DNA from: Pseudomonadota bacterium
Lineage (GTDB): Bacteria > Myxococcota > Myxococcia > Myxococcales > Myxococcaceae
Reading direction: 5' to 3'
Assembly (NCBI GenBank): GCA_023423535.1
Contig: JAFAFL010000128.1
Location: 1 to 64,000, forward strand
Length of the DNA: 64,000 nucleotides
Shown one piece after another: positions 33,589 to 43,317 of this stretch. The notes beneath the pieces are model-generated. The model made no database searches. It had not been told where the DNA came from and was given only the letters and a program-made list of their open reading frames with translations. Each line of letters begins with the position of its first letter. The stretch's first letter is position 1. A program made the position numbers and the translations under genes.

Positions 33589-34920
33589 ATGGGCTTCGGA
33601 AAAATCGGTCAGGGCATCTCGCAGGCGGCGCAGCGGCTGGCGGAGCGCGCGCGTGAACAGGCTCGCGTTGCGCGGGAGAAGGCGGCCGCGGCAGCGCAGG
33701 CGCAGGCGGGGGCCACCCGGACGGGCCCCGCGAACGGTCACACCGCGCCAGTGAGCGCGCGCACGCCCTCGGCGGCGCCCTCGGTGGACCGCCTCGAGGC
33801 CCGCGCCCGGCAGGCGCCCGTCGTGCTCGAGGCGGGCCCGAGGAACCAGTTCTCGCCCGCCACCTTCAAGGAGCGGATGGAGGGCCTGAAGAAGGAGGTC
33901 GCGGAGCAGAAGCTGCGCGGGCTCGGCGTCGACCTCGGCGACCTCCTCTCGAAGCTGAACCCGTTCGACGACCGGGTGGTGATCTTCGACAACTTCGGCG
34001 AAGGCGTGACCCACGGCGACGACGTCGAGGCCGTGCTGCAGGACAACGCCGGCGTGGAGGACGGTGAGATCCGCCGCATCGGTACCGGGGCCACGCCGCC
34101 TCCGCCGGGCGCTTCGCTGGAGGAGCGGGTGGAGCACCGCGCGGTGAGCTTCCTCGACAGCACCTCGGACGCGATGGAGCGCGTGCTCGGGCTCGACGGT
34201 GGCGTGGACGTCATCAACCAGTCGCAGAGCATCAGCCCGGTGCGCGTGGCCGACGAGATGTGGCGCGCGGCTTCGGGCGACCCGGAGAAGAAGGCGGACC
34301 TCGCCGAGGAGCTCGGGCTGCCGCGCGACGCGGAGGACGGCGAGATCCTCCAGGCGCTGGTGGACACCGTGGACCGCGTCTTCGAGGAGAGCGGCGAGAT
34401 CGCCGAGGCGAAGGAGCGCTACGACGGCCTCAGCGACAGGCTCGAGGAGCGCGGCATCATGCACGTGGTCACCGCGGGCAACACCGGCCGCTTCCTCGAC
34501 ACGCTGGACCGCAGGGGCGTGACGTACGACGGCGACTTCACCGACTCGGTGCTCTTCAACGACAACGTGCTCGTCGTCGCGGCGGCGAACGGAGGCGCGG
34601 AGGACGGCATCGCCGGCTTCTCCACCCCCAGCGATCACGTGGACGTGGCCATCGACGGGACGGACATCGAAGTGGAGGGCGGGCGCGACGCAGACGGCAC
34701 CTCCTTCGCCGCGCCCCAGGTGACCGCGCTCATCGCCGAGCTGCGGCGCATCAACCCGGACCTCACCAACGACGAGATCCGCGAGATCATCGCCGAGGCC
34801 TCCACCGACACCGCCGCCACCGACCGTGAAGAGGGCGCCGGCATCCTCGATCCCGACCGCGCCCTCGAGCTCGCCCGCGAGAGCCTCGTGGAGGAGCCGC
34901 GCCGCCGCATCGCGGGCTGA
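33589..34920 (+). CDS. Subtilisin-like serine protease (S8), no signal peptide
   Basis: A 443-residue protein. The catalytic Asp is probably Asp134 (VIFDNFGEGV), His142 follows eight residues later in THGDDV, the oxyanion Asn is in VTAGNTG (about 298), and the nucleophile is Ser372 in DGTSFAAPQV. The Asp-His spacing is much shorter than in classical subtilases, where His comes about 30 residues later. The N-terminus is an amphipathic Ala/Gln/Arg helix without a secretion signal. It could be an effector-like or self-processing protease. A bidirectional terminator follows. Confidence 0.75.
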   Translation: MGFGKIGQGISQAAQRLAERAREQARVAREKAAAAAQAQAGATRTGPANGHTAPVSARTPSAAPSVDRLEARARQAPVVLEAGPRNQFSPATFKERMEGLKKEVAEQKLRGLGVDLGDLLSKLNPFDDRVVIFDNFGEGVTHGDDVEAVLQDNAGVEDGEIRRIGTGATPPPPGASLEERVEHRAVSFLDSTSDAMERVLGLDGGVDVINQSQSISPVRVADEMWRAASGDPEKKADLAEELGLPRDAEDGEILQALVDTVDRVFEESGEIAEAKERYDGLSDRLEERGIMHVVTAGNTGRFLDTLDRRGVTYDGDFTDSVLFNDNVLVVAAANGGAEDGIAGFSTPSDHVDVAIDGTDIEVEGGRDADGTSFAAPQVTALIAELRRINPDLTNDEIREIIAEASTDTAATDREEGAGILDPDRALELARESLVEEPRRRIAG

Positions 34921-34948
34921 CCCGCTAGTTTCACCCGCGAAAAAAGGA

Positions 34949-34985
34949 GAGCCGCGCCCCGGAGTTCCGGAGCGCGGCTCTTTCA
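34949..34985. terminator. Bidirectional intrinsic terminator
   Basis: GAGCCGCGC (34949-34957) pairs with GCGCGGCTC (34972-34980). TTT follows on the plus strand and an A-run (34940-34945) precedes it, giving a T-run for the minus strand. It serves both the protease and the convergent lipoprotein gene. Confidence 0.8.
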
Positions 34986-35004
34986 CTTCAAACGACTCGA
35001 CTCG

Positions 35005-38000
35005 CTACTGGCAGACGCAGGCCGCGGTGGCCGTGGCGCTGTTGCGCGGGTTCGCGGGCACGGGGGCGAAGTTCGCGCCGTTTTCGTTGTTGTCCTGGCA
35101 GCCGTTGTTCACGCGGGTGATCGAGTTCGTCGCGCTGGGGGAAGGAGCACGCGTGCTGCCGCTGTAGCAGTTCGCGTTGGACCCGTAGCCGACGACGTCA
35201 ACGATGGTCCCGGTCGGACATGCGCCGTTGAGGACGGTGGTGGTGCTGACCAGCGCCACCTTCCCCGCGGAGCCGCCCATGTCCATCGACATCGTGGCGT
35301 CCGGCGTAGGCAGGTTGCCGGTGCTTCCGCTCGTGGCGCGACCAATGAGGAAGAAGCCGCCAGGTGGGATCGTGCCCGTCAGGTCCGACTTGCCCCAGTT
35401 ACCGGTGCCCGTCGCGCTGCCGTACTGGATGGACCAGCCGGCGAGATCGACGGGGGTGCTGCCGCGGTTGAACAGCTCGACGTAGTCGTGGCTAAACGCG
35501 GCGGAAGCGGCTCCACCTCCGAATACCTGGCTGATCACCACCGACGGCGTCACGCACACCGGGCCGGTGGTGGAGAACCCGGTGAAGCTCGCGTCGTCAT
35601 CCGGCGCGGCGACCGGCGTTCCATGCTGGTCGAGCACGGTGCTCGCCACGGTCACGGTGTACGCGACGGCGTCACCCTGCGCCGCGGTGGTGAGCGTGAC
35701 CTGCCTCGGCCCGGTGACCGCGGCGGCCGTCACGTTCAGCGCGGGGCTGATGGCGAACTGGCTGCCGTTGGCGGCCACGCTCGACGCATCGAGGATGCGG
35801 TCGAAGTTCACCTCCACCGTGGTCGCGTCGATCGCGGTGGCGGACAGCACGCGCGGGGCCGGGCAGCCGGTGACGTCCACGAAGCGGGAGGCCTCCCAGA
35901 TCAGCGGCTGGGCCTGGGCGTTGAAGCGCCACATCGGCACGCCGGTGACGGTGACGGTGCAGCCCACGCCGAGCTCCAGCGCGTCGCGCACGGTGTCGAG
36001 CACGCGCAGCCGCAGGTCCGTATTTGCCGTCTGACCCGCGGTGGTGATCTGCGCGGAGACGAACGGTGCGCCGCCCGACGCGAACGCATTGCTGATGGTG
36101 GCGGTGAAGGCGAGCAGCTCGCTCTCGTAGCCCGCCAGCCCGCTGATGAGGTTCGTGGCGCTGCTGACCTCCTGCGACCAGCCGGTCAGCGAGTTGCCGG
36201 TGGAGAGCCGCGCGTAGGCGGTGATCGCCTGCGCCTGCTTCAGGCCGGCGGTGGTGCCCAGCTCGGTGACCGTGAAGCTCACCCGATCACCCGCCACCGG
36301 CGAGTCCGGGGTGAGCGAGGCCGGGTCCACGCGGATGAAGAGCGCCGGACCGGTCTGCGAGCCCTGCACGAAGAAGCCGGCGGGGTCGTTCGAGCCGAGG
36401 TTCGGCTTCACCGCGGTCACCAGCGCGCCCTCCACGCGGAGCGAGAGCCCGGTGCCGTTCGCAGTGGCGCGCGCGGCGGCGATGTCCGCGGCCGGGTTCT
36501 GCACGGTCACCGTTCCCCAGGTGCCCGTCTCCGGCGCGTTCGCCACGCCCGCGGTGTCGCAGTAGGTCCAGGCGCCCGGCGTACCGGTGGCGGGATCGAC
36601 GAGGCGCACGCGGAACCCGTAGAGGTACTGACCCGACTGGGCCGGGGCGAGGCTGCCCACCAGCTCGTCGTCGTTGGCGTTGAAGCCCGGGCTCGAGGAG
36701 TTGTAGCCCGCGTTGTAGCCCGCGGCCGTCCAGGTCCACGCCGCCGGATCCGGCAGCCCGCTCTGCGGCGCGAGCCCGTGCCCGAGCTGCATCTGCAGCC
36801 ACGGGTAGCCGTCGTTGCCCGACTGGTTGCGGTCGGTGACCTGCGGCTCGTAGATGCGGCCGAAGACCTGCAGCCCCGCGTCGCCCAGCACGGTGCCCCC
36901 GTTGGTGGGGAACTGCACCCGGCAGAAGTCCACCGGTGCGGTCACGGTCAGCGCACAGTCGCCGTTGGCCGCGCCCGGCGTCCCGAGGTCCCCGCCGCTC
37001 ATCGCCGCGGTCGCGTTGCACCAGTACCAGGGGTTCGCGTTCGCCGAAGCGGAGAGCGCGCCGGAGGAGAGGTTCATCGCCTGACCCGACGTGTTGGGGA
37101 AGCCCGGCGCCGAGTAGTCCACCTCGTCCACCACGGTCGTCCCGTCGAGGATGCGCAGGTGGCGGTTCGCGCCGAGGTTCATCGCCGTCGTCTGCGCGCC
37201 CCAGGCGAACTGCGCGGTCACGCCGCCGTTGCTCGCGGTGTCACCATTCTGCGCGAACACGAAGAGCGCGCCCGGCTGCAGCAGCACCGCGGCCGTGCCG
37301 CCCACGGTGAAGGACGCGCCGCCGGTGCCGGCGGTCTCGAAGGTGAGGCCGCGCAGGTCGATGATCGCCGCGGACGCGTTGAGGATCTCGAACCACTGCG
37401 TGGTGCCGGCGGAGGGCGAGTGATGGATCTCGGTGATGACCAGCGCGCCCGCGGTGGCGGCCGTCACGGGCACGCACGCGCCGTTGGAGCAGGCGGTGCC
37501 GCTCGCGCAGGCGGTGACGGTCGGGGTGTCGTTGCAGACGGCGGCCGGCGCGGTGCCGGTGCGGTCCACGGTGCAGGCGGAGGCCCAGGTCACGCGCTCG
37601 CCCTGCGCGTTGCAGGTGGCCGCGGGCGGGGTGCAGGTGGTGCTGCTGCACGGGTTCGCCACGCACGCGCCGGAGTGGCAGAGCTGACCGCTCGCCGCGC
37701 AGTTCGTCGTCGTCGGCGCCTGGCAGGTGAAGAAGGGCGCGGTCATCGTCGGCGAGCAGGTGCGGGTCGCGCCGTAGCTCGAGAGCACGTCGCCGCTGCA
37801 GCTGTTCGCCGGCGGCGGGTTACAGGGGTCGGGGTTGGTGCAGTAGTCCTGGCACACGCCCGGCGCGGTCTCGCGGAAGCCCGTCGCGCACACGTCGCAC
37901 GAAGCGCCCGCGTAGCCGGTTGGGCAGGCGGAGGTGGTGCCGCTGACGAAGGCAATGGGCGACTGGTTGCCCGCGCCGTCGGTCACGCGCAGGCCGAAGA

Positions 38001-39588
38001 AGACCTGCGTCGCCGCGGGGAGCCCGGTGACGGTGGCGAAGTCCTGCGCGCCCGGAGCGGCCGGCGTACCGGTGGTGACCTGCATGGCCGTTGCGAAGTT
38101 CGCCTCGGTCACGGGGATGAGAGACCAGCGCAGCTCGTACGCGTCCGCGTTGCCGAGCACGCCATCGTCGCCCGAAGCCGTCCAGCCGAGGGTGAGCTGC
38201 GTCTGGCCCACCTGCGTCACCGCGAAGTTCGTCACCGCGTCGGGGGCGATGTCGTCGGTCACCTCAAAGGAGACGCTCGTCGCGTCCGTGAGCGTGCCGG
38301 AGGTGGCGCGCAGGGTGTAGGTGCCCTCGTCGTCCACCGAGAGGTTGTTGAAGGTGGCGATGCCGCTCACCGCGTTGACGGTGGCGGTCCCGAGCAGCGC
38401 GCCGCTGCCGGTGCCCATCAGGCTCACCGTGACGGCGTTGCTCGCGCTCATCACCCGGTTCCCGGAGGCGTCACGCACGGACACGCTGACCGTGAAGGCG
38501 TCCCGAACGTTCACGGGGTCCGGCTGATTGTTGAACCCGAGCTGCGCGGCCTCACCCGCACTGATGGTGAAGCTCATGCTCGTGGCGCCCATGAAGCCCT
38601 GCGCGGTGGCGGCGAGCGTGTACGAACCCGCGCGGTTGAGGACGACGTCCTCGAAGCGCACGCGGCCGTCCGTCGTCTGCACAGTGGTGGTGCCGGAGAT
38701 CGTCGCGCCCGCCGGGCCGCTGGCGATCGCGAGCGACACGCTGGCGGTGCCCTCGACCGCGTTGCCCTGCGAATCCTGCAGCTCGAGCTCGATCGCGGAG
38801 GGGAGCGCCACACCCGCGGCGCCGTTCGGAGGCTGCGAGACGAAGGCGAGCCGCGCGGGAGGACCTGCGAGCACCTCGAAGGTCTCGGTCTCCACCGGCT
38901 CGAGGCCCGGCGCGCTGAACACCAACGTGTAGCCCGCGCCCACCCGGTCGATGCGGAGGTCGGTGAAGGAGGCCTCGCCCTCGGCCGCGGTGACGGTGGT
39001 CGCGCCGGAGAGCGTCGCGCCCTCCGGACCCTCGCCGAGCGCCACCGTGATGACCGGCGCGCCGGCCTCCACGAGGTTGCCCTGCGCATCCACCACGTCG
39101 ATGACGACGGCCGGCGAGATGGCCACGCCGCTCTGCACGTTCGACGGCTGCACGCGCACCGCGAGGCGCGCCGCATCCGAGGGAACGAAGGTGACCGTCG
39201 GCTTCGCGTCGAGGGCGGTCTCGCCCGCAGTGGCGGTCAGCTGCTTCTCCTCCGCCTTGGTGGAGGTGACGGTGAACGTGGCCACGCCCTCCGCGTTCGT
39301 GTCCGCGGGGCTGCCGGAGATCGTGTTGCCGGTGCCGCTGGCCGCGAGCGCCACGCTCACGCCGGGAAGCGCGGTGCCGTCCGCATCGCGCACGGTGACG
39401 GTGACGGTGGCCGCGCTGGCGCCATCCGCGGGGAGGGTCTCGGGAGAGACCGCCACGGTGGAGGCAGAGGCGGAGACCTCGGCAGTGACACCACCGCCGT
39501 CGGGGATGGGCTCGACGGTGCCGCAGCCGCCGCACCCTCCGAGGACGAGCGCGACCGCGAGGCCCGCGCCCAGGAGCAGACGATTCAT
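35005..39588 (-). CDS. Large lipoprotein with Ig-like, FnIII and lamin-tail domains
   Basis: A 1,527-residue lipoprotein (lipobox VLGGC) starting at ATG 39588. In order: five to six bacterial Ig-like repeats (about residues 30-470), one FnIII-like domain with NFAVTQVGQTQLTLGWTASGDDG, an EGF-like stretch CPTGYAGASCDVCATGF with a Cys-rich zone, a first lamin-tail domain GALVITEIHHSPS, beta-rich modules, and a second lamin-tail domain VISQVFGGG with DYVELFNRG near the C-terminus. Lamin-tail domains in bacteria occur on secreted nucleases and adhesins. There is no catalytic motif here, so an adhesive or structural surface role is likely. Confidence 0.8.
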   Translation of the reverse strand: MNRLLLGAGLAVALVLGGCGGCGTVEPIPDGGGVTAEVSASASTVAVSPETLPADGASAATVTVTVRDADGTALPGVSVALAASGTGNTISGSPADTNAEGVATFTVTSTKAEEKQLTATAGETALDAKPTVTFVPSDAARLAVRVQPSNVQSGVAISPAVVIDVVDAQGNLVEAGAPVITVALGEGPEGATLSGATTVTAAEGEASFTDLRIDRVGAGYTLVFSAPGLEPVETETFEVLAGPPARLAFVSQPPNGAAGVALPSAIELELQDSQGNAVEGTASVSLAIASGPAGATISGTTTVQTTDGRVRFEDVVLNRAGSYTLAATAQGFMGATSMSFTISAGEAAQLGFNNQPDPVNVRDAFTVSVSVRDASGNRVMSASNAVTVSLMGTGSGALLGTATVNAVSGIATFNNLSVDDEGTYTLRATSGTLTDATSVSFEVTDDIAPDAVTNFAVTQVGQTQLTLGWTASGDDGVLGNADAYELRWSLIPVTEANFATAMQVTTGTPAAPGAQDFATVTGLPAATQVFFGLRVTDGAGNQSPIAFVSGTTSACPTGYAGASCDVCATGFRETAPGVCQDYCTNPDPCNPPPANSCSGDVLSSYGATRTCSPTMTAPFFTCQAPTTTNCAASGQLCHSGACVANPCSSTTCTPPAATCNAQGERVTWASACTVDRTGTAPAAVCNDTPTVTACASGTACSNGACVPVTAATAGALVITEIHHSPSAGTTQWFEILNASAAIIDLRGLTFETAGTGGASFTVGGTAAVLLQPGALFVFAQNGDTASNGGVTAQFAWGAQTTAMNLGANRHLRILDGTTVVDEVDYSAPGFPNTSGQAMNLSSGALSASANANPWYWCNATAAMSGGDLGTPGAANGDCALTVTAPVDFCRVQFPTNGGTVLGDAGLQVFGRIYEPQVTDRNQSGNDGYPWLQMQLGHGLAPQSGLPDPAAWTWTAAGYNAGYNSSSPGFNANDDELVGSLAPAQSGQYLYGFRVRLVDPATGTPGAWTYCDTAGVANAPETGTWGTVTVQNPAADIAAARATANGTGLSLRVEGALVTAVKPNLGSNDPAGFFVQGSQTGPALFIRVDPASLTPDSPVAGDRVSFTVTELGTTAGLKQAQAITAYARLSTGNSLTGWSQEVSSATNLISGLAGYESELLAFTATISNAFASGGAPFVSAQITTAGQTANTDLRLRVLDTVRDALELGVGCTVTVTGVPMWRFNAQAQPLIWEASRFVDVTGCPAPRVLSATAIDATTVEVNFDRILDASSVAANGSQFAISPALNVTAAAVTGPRQVTLTTAAQGDAVAYTVTVASTVLDQHGTPVAAPDDDASFTGFSTTGPVCVTPSVVISQVFGGGAASAAFSHDYVELFNRGSTPVDLAGWSIQYGSATGTGNWGKSDLTGTIPPGGFFLIGRATSGSTGNLPTPDATMSMDMGGSAGKVALVSTTTVLNGACPTGTIVDVVGYGSNANCYSGSTRAPSPSATNSITRVNNGCQDNNENGANFAPVPANPRNSATATAACVCQ

Positions 39589-39799
39589 GAGGAATTTCCT
39601 TTGGTTTCCCGGCCGAAAAACGCGCGCACCATAGCAATTTCCCGCCAGGGCAAATGCCTCTTTCACAACTTGGGCTAACGGCAGCAGGCAGGCAGCCAGC
39701 GTCTGGCTAATGGTTTGTAACGGCCGTGTGCCACACGCGGCAGCCAGGCAGGCGTGAAGGCCCTTCCCAGCGTGCGCGACCCGCGCCTAACTGCCGCGC

Positions 39800-41101
39800 A
39801 TGAAGAAGCCTCACGAGCTCCGCACGCGCCTCATCCACGGCCAGTTCAAGTCGAAGAAGTGGGACTACAACCACCACGTGGTGCCGCCGATGAGCGCGTC
39901 GGCGACGTTCCGGCTCGACGGCTCCTCGCGCGGGGCGGACGGCTTCTTCCGCTTCGCCTGCGATCGGATCAACCCCGACCGCGAAGTCCCCATCTACATC
40001 TACGACCGGCTCGACGAGCCCACCCGCGGGATGCTGGAGGAGAACCTCGCCCAGGCGGAGGGCGCCGAGGCGGGCGTGGCCTTCAGCACCGGCATGGCGG
40101 CGATCAGCGCGGCGCTCGGCGTGCTCTGCGCGCAGGGGGACGAGATCGTCGCCCACCGCGTGCTCTACGGCTGCACCTACTCGCTGATGGTGAACTGGCT
40201 GCCGCGGCTCGGGGTGAAGACGACCTTCGTCGATCTGAACGACCTCGACGCGGTGAAGGCAGCGCTCACGCCCCGCACCCGCGCGGTGTACTGCGAGTCG
40301 CCGGTGAACCCGCACCTCGAGCTGGTGGACCTCGCCCCGCTGCGCGCGCTGCTCGAACAGCACGAGGGCATCGGCAGCCCGGTGGACGAGGTCGCCGCGG
40401 GCGCGAAGCGGCCGGCGCTGGTGGTGGACAACACCTTCGCCACGCCCTGGGGCCAGCGTCCGCTGGAGCTCGGCGCGGACGTGGTCGTGCACTCGCTGAC
40501 GAAGGGCATCGGCGGGTTCGGCACCGACATGGGCGGCGTCGTCCTCTGCAAGGAGCCGATGCGGAACCTCCTCCTCATGTACCGCAAGGACTTCGGCGGG
40601 GCGCTCTCCTCGCGCGCGGCCTGGTCCTTCCTCGTGCACGGGCTGCCCACGCTGGCGTCGCGGATGGAGACCTCGCAGCGCAGCGCGCAGACCGTCGCCG
40701 AGTGGCTGGAGGCGCACCCGAAGGTCACGCGCGTGGTCTATCCGGGGCTCGCCTCGTTCCCGCAGGCGGAGCTGGCGCGGAAGCAGATGACCGACCCGCA
40801 GGGGAGGTTCGCGCCGGGGATGATGATCTACTTCGAGATCGACGACCCGGCGAAGGACGGCGAGCGCGGCGCGCGGATGATGGACCACATCGCCGAGCAC
40901 GCCTACGCGATCACCCTCGCGGTCTCGCTGGGGCAGGTGAAGTCGCTCATCGAGCACCCCTACTCCATGACCCACAGCGCGCTGCCGGTGGCGGAGAAGC
41001 ACAAGGGCGGGCTGCACCCGGGCGGCGTGCGGCTCTCGGTGGGCCTCGAGGATCCGAAGGACCTCATCGCCGACCTCTCCGAGGCGCTGGAGCGGGCGTA
41101 G
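39800..41101 (+). CDS. Cys/Met metabolism PLP-dependent enzyme (trans-sulfuration type)
   Basis: A 433-residue fold-type I PLP enzyme. The cofactor Lys is Lys235 in HSLTKGIGG, the Asp that contacts the pyridine N is in VVDNTFATP (about 210), and Tyr is in YDRLDEPTRGMLE. TGMAAISAAL is the phosphate-binding turn. The closest types are methionine gamma-lyase and cystathionine gamma-synthase or lyase; which reaction cannot be read. It is divergent from the large lipoprotein across about 210 nt and is followed by a response regulator. Confidence 0.9.
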   Translation: MKKPHELRTRLIHGQFKSKKWDYNHHVVPPMSASATFRLDGSSRGADGFFRFACDRINPDREVPIYIYDRLDEPTRGMLEENLAQAEGAEAGVAFSTGMAAISAALGVLCAQGDEIVAHRVLYGCTYSLMVNWLPRLGVKTTFVDLNDLDAVKAALTPRTRAVYCESPVNPHLELVDLAPLRALLEQHEGIGSPVDEVAAGAKRPALVVDNTFATPWGQRPLELGADVVVHSLTKGIGGFGTDMGGVVLCKEPMRNLLLMYRKDFGGALSSRAAWSFLVHGLPTLASRMETSQRSAQTVAEWLEAHPKVTRVVYPGLASFPQAELARKQMTDPQGRFAPGMMIYFEIDDPAKDGERGARMMDHIAEHAYAITLAVSLGQVKSLIEHPYSMTHSALPVAEKHKGGLHPGGVRLSVGLEDPKDLIADLSEALERA

Positions 41102-41206
41102 CCCCGGGTGCGCGGACACCCCGCCGCATCCGGACACCCGCCACCGCGCGCGGTTCATCCGAGCGCGAGGCGGCCGGGCGCACCGGTTGCACTGAAGAGC
41201 GCGCAA

Positions 41207-41623
41207 ATGAACCCGGCGCGGTCGCAACACCCATCCTCTCCTCTGCTCCCCTCCACCGTCCTCCTCGTCGAGGACGACCCGATGCAGCTGCGCGCCTGGA
41301 ATTTCCTCGCGCGCCGGTACGGGGTGAGCCTCGTCACCACCCCGCGCGGGGCGGACGTGCTGCGGCTGGCGATGCTCCACCGCCCGAGGCTCATCGTGCT
41401 CGACCTCGTGCTCGAGGACGGCCACAGCCTGCGCGTGCTGCGCTCTCTCAAGCAGAGCCCGGAGACGAGGGACCTGCCGGTGGCGGTCGTCTCCGGCTAC
41501 CTCTCGCCCGAGGTCGAAGAGGGCGTCGAAGCGTTCGGCGACGTGCCGGTGCTGCGCAAGCCGTGGCAGCTCGACGAGCTCCTCCCGTTCCTCACCCGCG
41601 CCGCGCTGCCGCCCATCCTCTGA
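41207..41623 (+). CDS. Single-domain response regulator
   Basis: A 138-residue receiver domain with the acidic pair VEDD, phospho-acceptor Asp in IVLDLVLEDG, the Ser of VVSGY and the Lys of LRKPW. There is no output domain, so it acts by protein contacts, a common arrangement in myxobacteria. ATG 41207 leaves a short Ser/Pro-rich leader. The partner kinase is not in the window. Confidence 0.88.
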   Translation: MNPARSQHPSSPLLPSTVLLVEDDPMQLRAWNFLARRYGVSLVTTPRGADVLRLAMLHRPRLIVLDLVLEDGHSLRVLRSLKQSPETRDLPVAVVSGYLSPEVEEGVEAFGDVPVLRKPWQLDELLPFLTRAALPPIL

Positions 41624-41692
41624 GGCCCCGGGGACTCGCGGTCCCTGTCGCGTGACGCCGCGCGGTGTGCTCTACCTGCGCGGCCACACGTC

Positions 41693-42109
41693 ATGCCGGT
41701 CGCGCACGTCCTCTTCACGCCCATCACCCGCTTCGTCGCGCTCTGCGCGGTGGGCGCAGCTTTTGCGCTTCCGCGTGAAGGCTTCGGCATCGACGTGTGC
41801 TCGCTGCACCGGCTGACCGGGCTGCCCTGTCCGGGTTGCGGGCTGACGCGCGGCTTCGTGGCGTTGACCCACGGTGACTGGCAGACCGCGGCGGAGCTCA
41901 ACCCGTTCGCGCTGGTGCTCTTTCCACTCTTCGCGACGCTGGCGCTGCTCGCGGTGTCGCCGGAGGGAATGACGCGCGCGGTGACCGGTTGGCTCGCCCG
42001 TCACGACGCCGCGGCGCGAGCGGTCTACCGGGTGGGCGTGGCGGCGTTCCTCGGCTTCGGCGCGGTGCGCTTCGGGTGGTTCCTCCTGCACGGGGAAGCG
42101 TTTCCATGA
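41693..42109 (+). CDS. DUF2752 family membrane protein
   Basis: A 138-residue protein with three to four membrane helices and the signature CPGCGLTRGF. Function is unknown. The stop overlaps the start of the next membrane gene by four bases (ATGA), so they are translationally coupled. Confidence 0.8.
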   Translation: MPVAHVLFTPITRFVALCAVGAAFALPREGFGIDVCSLHRLTGLPCPGCGLTRGFVALTHGDWQTAAELNPFALVLFPLFATLALLAVSPEGMTRAVTGWLARHDAAARAVYRVGVAAFLGFGAVRFGWFLLHGEAFP

Positions 42110-42348
42110 TCGTCTATCTGCTCGGGCTCGCCTTCACGGTGGTGGGCTTTGCCTGTTCGCTCTTCGTGCTCGTGCACGCGTTCCGCCGCAGCCTCGGCAC
42201 CGGCGTGATGGTGCTCTGCGTGCCCTGCTACAACCTCTTCTACGCGTTCAGCCAGTTCGAGCACCCGCGCAAGGGCCCCATCCTCGCCGGCTACATCGGC
42301 CTCATGGCGCTGGGCGGGTTCCTGCTCTCCATTGGCGGCAGGCCGTAG
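42106..42348 (+). CDS. Small two- to three-helix membrane protein
   Basis: An 80-residue hydrophobic protein with the central segment MVLCVPCYNLFYAFSQFEHPRKG between helices. It is coupled to the DUF2752 gene by an ATGA overlap. The family is not recognised with confidence. It converges with the minus-strand gene ending at 42364. Confidence 0.6.
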   Translation: MIVYLLGLAFTVVGFACSLFVLVHAFRRSLGTGVMVLCVPCYNLFYAFSQFEHPRKGPILAGYIGLMALGGFLLSIGGRP

Positions 42349-42363
42349 CGCGCCCGAGGCTCC

Positions 42364-43287
42364 CTACACCTCTCCGCGCATCGGCCCGAGCCCTGACCCG
42401 TTGCGCAGCGCGAGGTAGAGCCCGAGCTTGAGCATCGTGGCCAGCGCGAAGCCGGGCAGCGCGCCGATGCAGCAGAGCAGGGCGCCGCCGAAGATCATCA
42501 GCCACGCGAGGAACCCGAAGAGGAACATCCAGAGCCGGTGTCCGTCCGCGAGCTTGAACGATGAGACGAGCGCCTGTACCCCGCTGCTCTCGCCGCCGAG
42601 CGCGATCTCCATCTCGAGGAACATCCACGGCAGCAGCAGCCAGAAGCCGGGGAAGATGGCGATGACCGAGCCGATGCCCATGCCGATGAAGAGGCCAGTC
42701 TCCTCGCCGATCGCGTAGCCGATGCCCGCGCCGATGCCGACGGGGATGGCCAGCGTGAGCAGCAGCGCGAACACCAGCAGCGTGGCCACGGTGTAGGCGC
42801 CGAAGTTCCTGAACTGGCCGAACATGCGGCCGAGATCCACCGCGCGTCCCTTCATCACGTCGTACGCGATGACGACGAAGCCTCCGGTGATGACCGCCTG
42901 CACCACGTACTGGATGATCGACGCGGCCACGGCGAGGCCCGCGCCCACCGCCGGGTGGATGGCCATGCCCACCGCCTGCAGCACGTTCCCGATGAGGCCG
43001 GCGCCGAACACGACGACGAAGTAGATGAGCGCCGCGAGGCTGAGCATCACCCACTCCTTTTTGAACCTGTCCCAGACGAAGGAGAGGATCCCGTCGAGGC
43101 TGTAGCTCCCGCGCGTCCAGATGAAGCCGGGCACGTCGCCGGTGAGCTGGCGGCAGGTGGGGCACGCGTCGTAGGTGCCCCCCTCGGTGCAGACGCCGCA
43201 CATGAAGTTGCCGCAGCGGGCACAGATGCTTTGCGCTCCCTGCTCCGGATGAAGCGGACAGGGTGCGGCGGGCGGCTGGTAGTCCAT
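42364..43287 (-). CDS. B-box-type zinc-finger membrane protein
   Basis: A 307-residue protein with an N-terminal Cys/His-rich ribbon (CPLHPEQ, CARCGNFMCGVC, CPTC), which is the bacterial B-box-like arrangement, then a cytosolic linker and about six membrane helices from residue 80 on. Function is unknown; such proteins often carry a Yip1- or DUF-type membrane body. It starts 30 bases after the queE stop on the same strand and is likely co-transcribed. Confidence 0.7.
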   Translation of the reverse strand: MDYQPPAAPCPLHPEQGAQSICARCGNFMCGVCTEGGTYDACPTCRQLTGDVPGFIWTRGSYSLDGILSFVWDRFKKEWVMLSLAALIYFVVVFGAGLIGNVLQAVGMAIHPAVGAGLAVAASIIQYVVQAVITGGFVVIAYDVMKGRAVDLGRMFGQFRNFGAYTVATLLVFALLLTLAIPVGIGAGIGYAIGEETGLFIGMGIGSVIAIFPGFWLLLPWMFLEMEIALGGESSGVQALVSSFKLADGHRLWMFLFGFLAWLMIFGGALLCCIGALPGFALATMLKLGLYLALRNGSGLGPMRGEV

Positions 43288-43317
43288 GTTCGGTAGGTCC
43301 CTCCCTCGCGGGGGACT

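Noticed and set aside
35488..39678. A 1,396-codon open frame antisense to the lamin-tail lipoprotein
   Set aside because: Shadow of a real gene with a lipobox and recognisable domains on the other strand.
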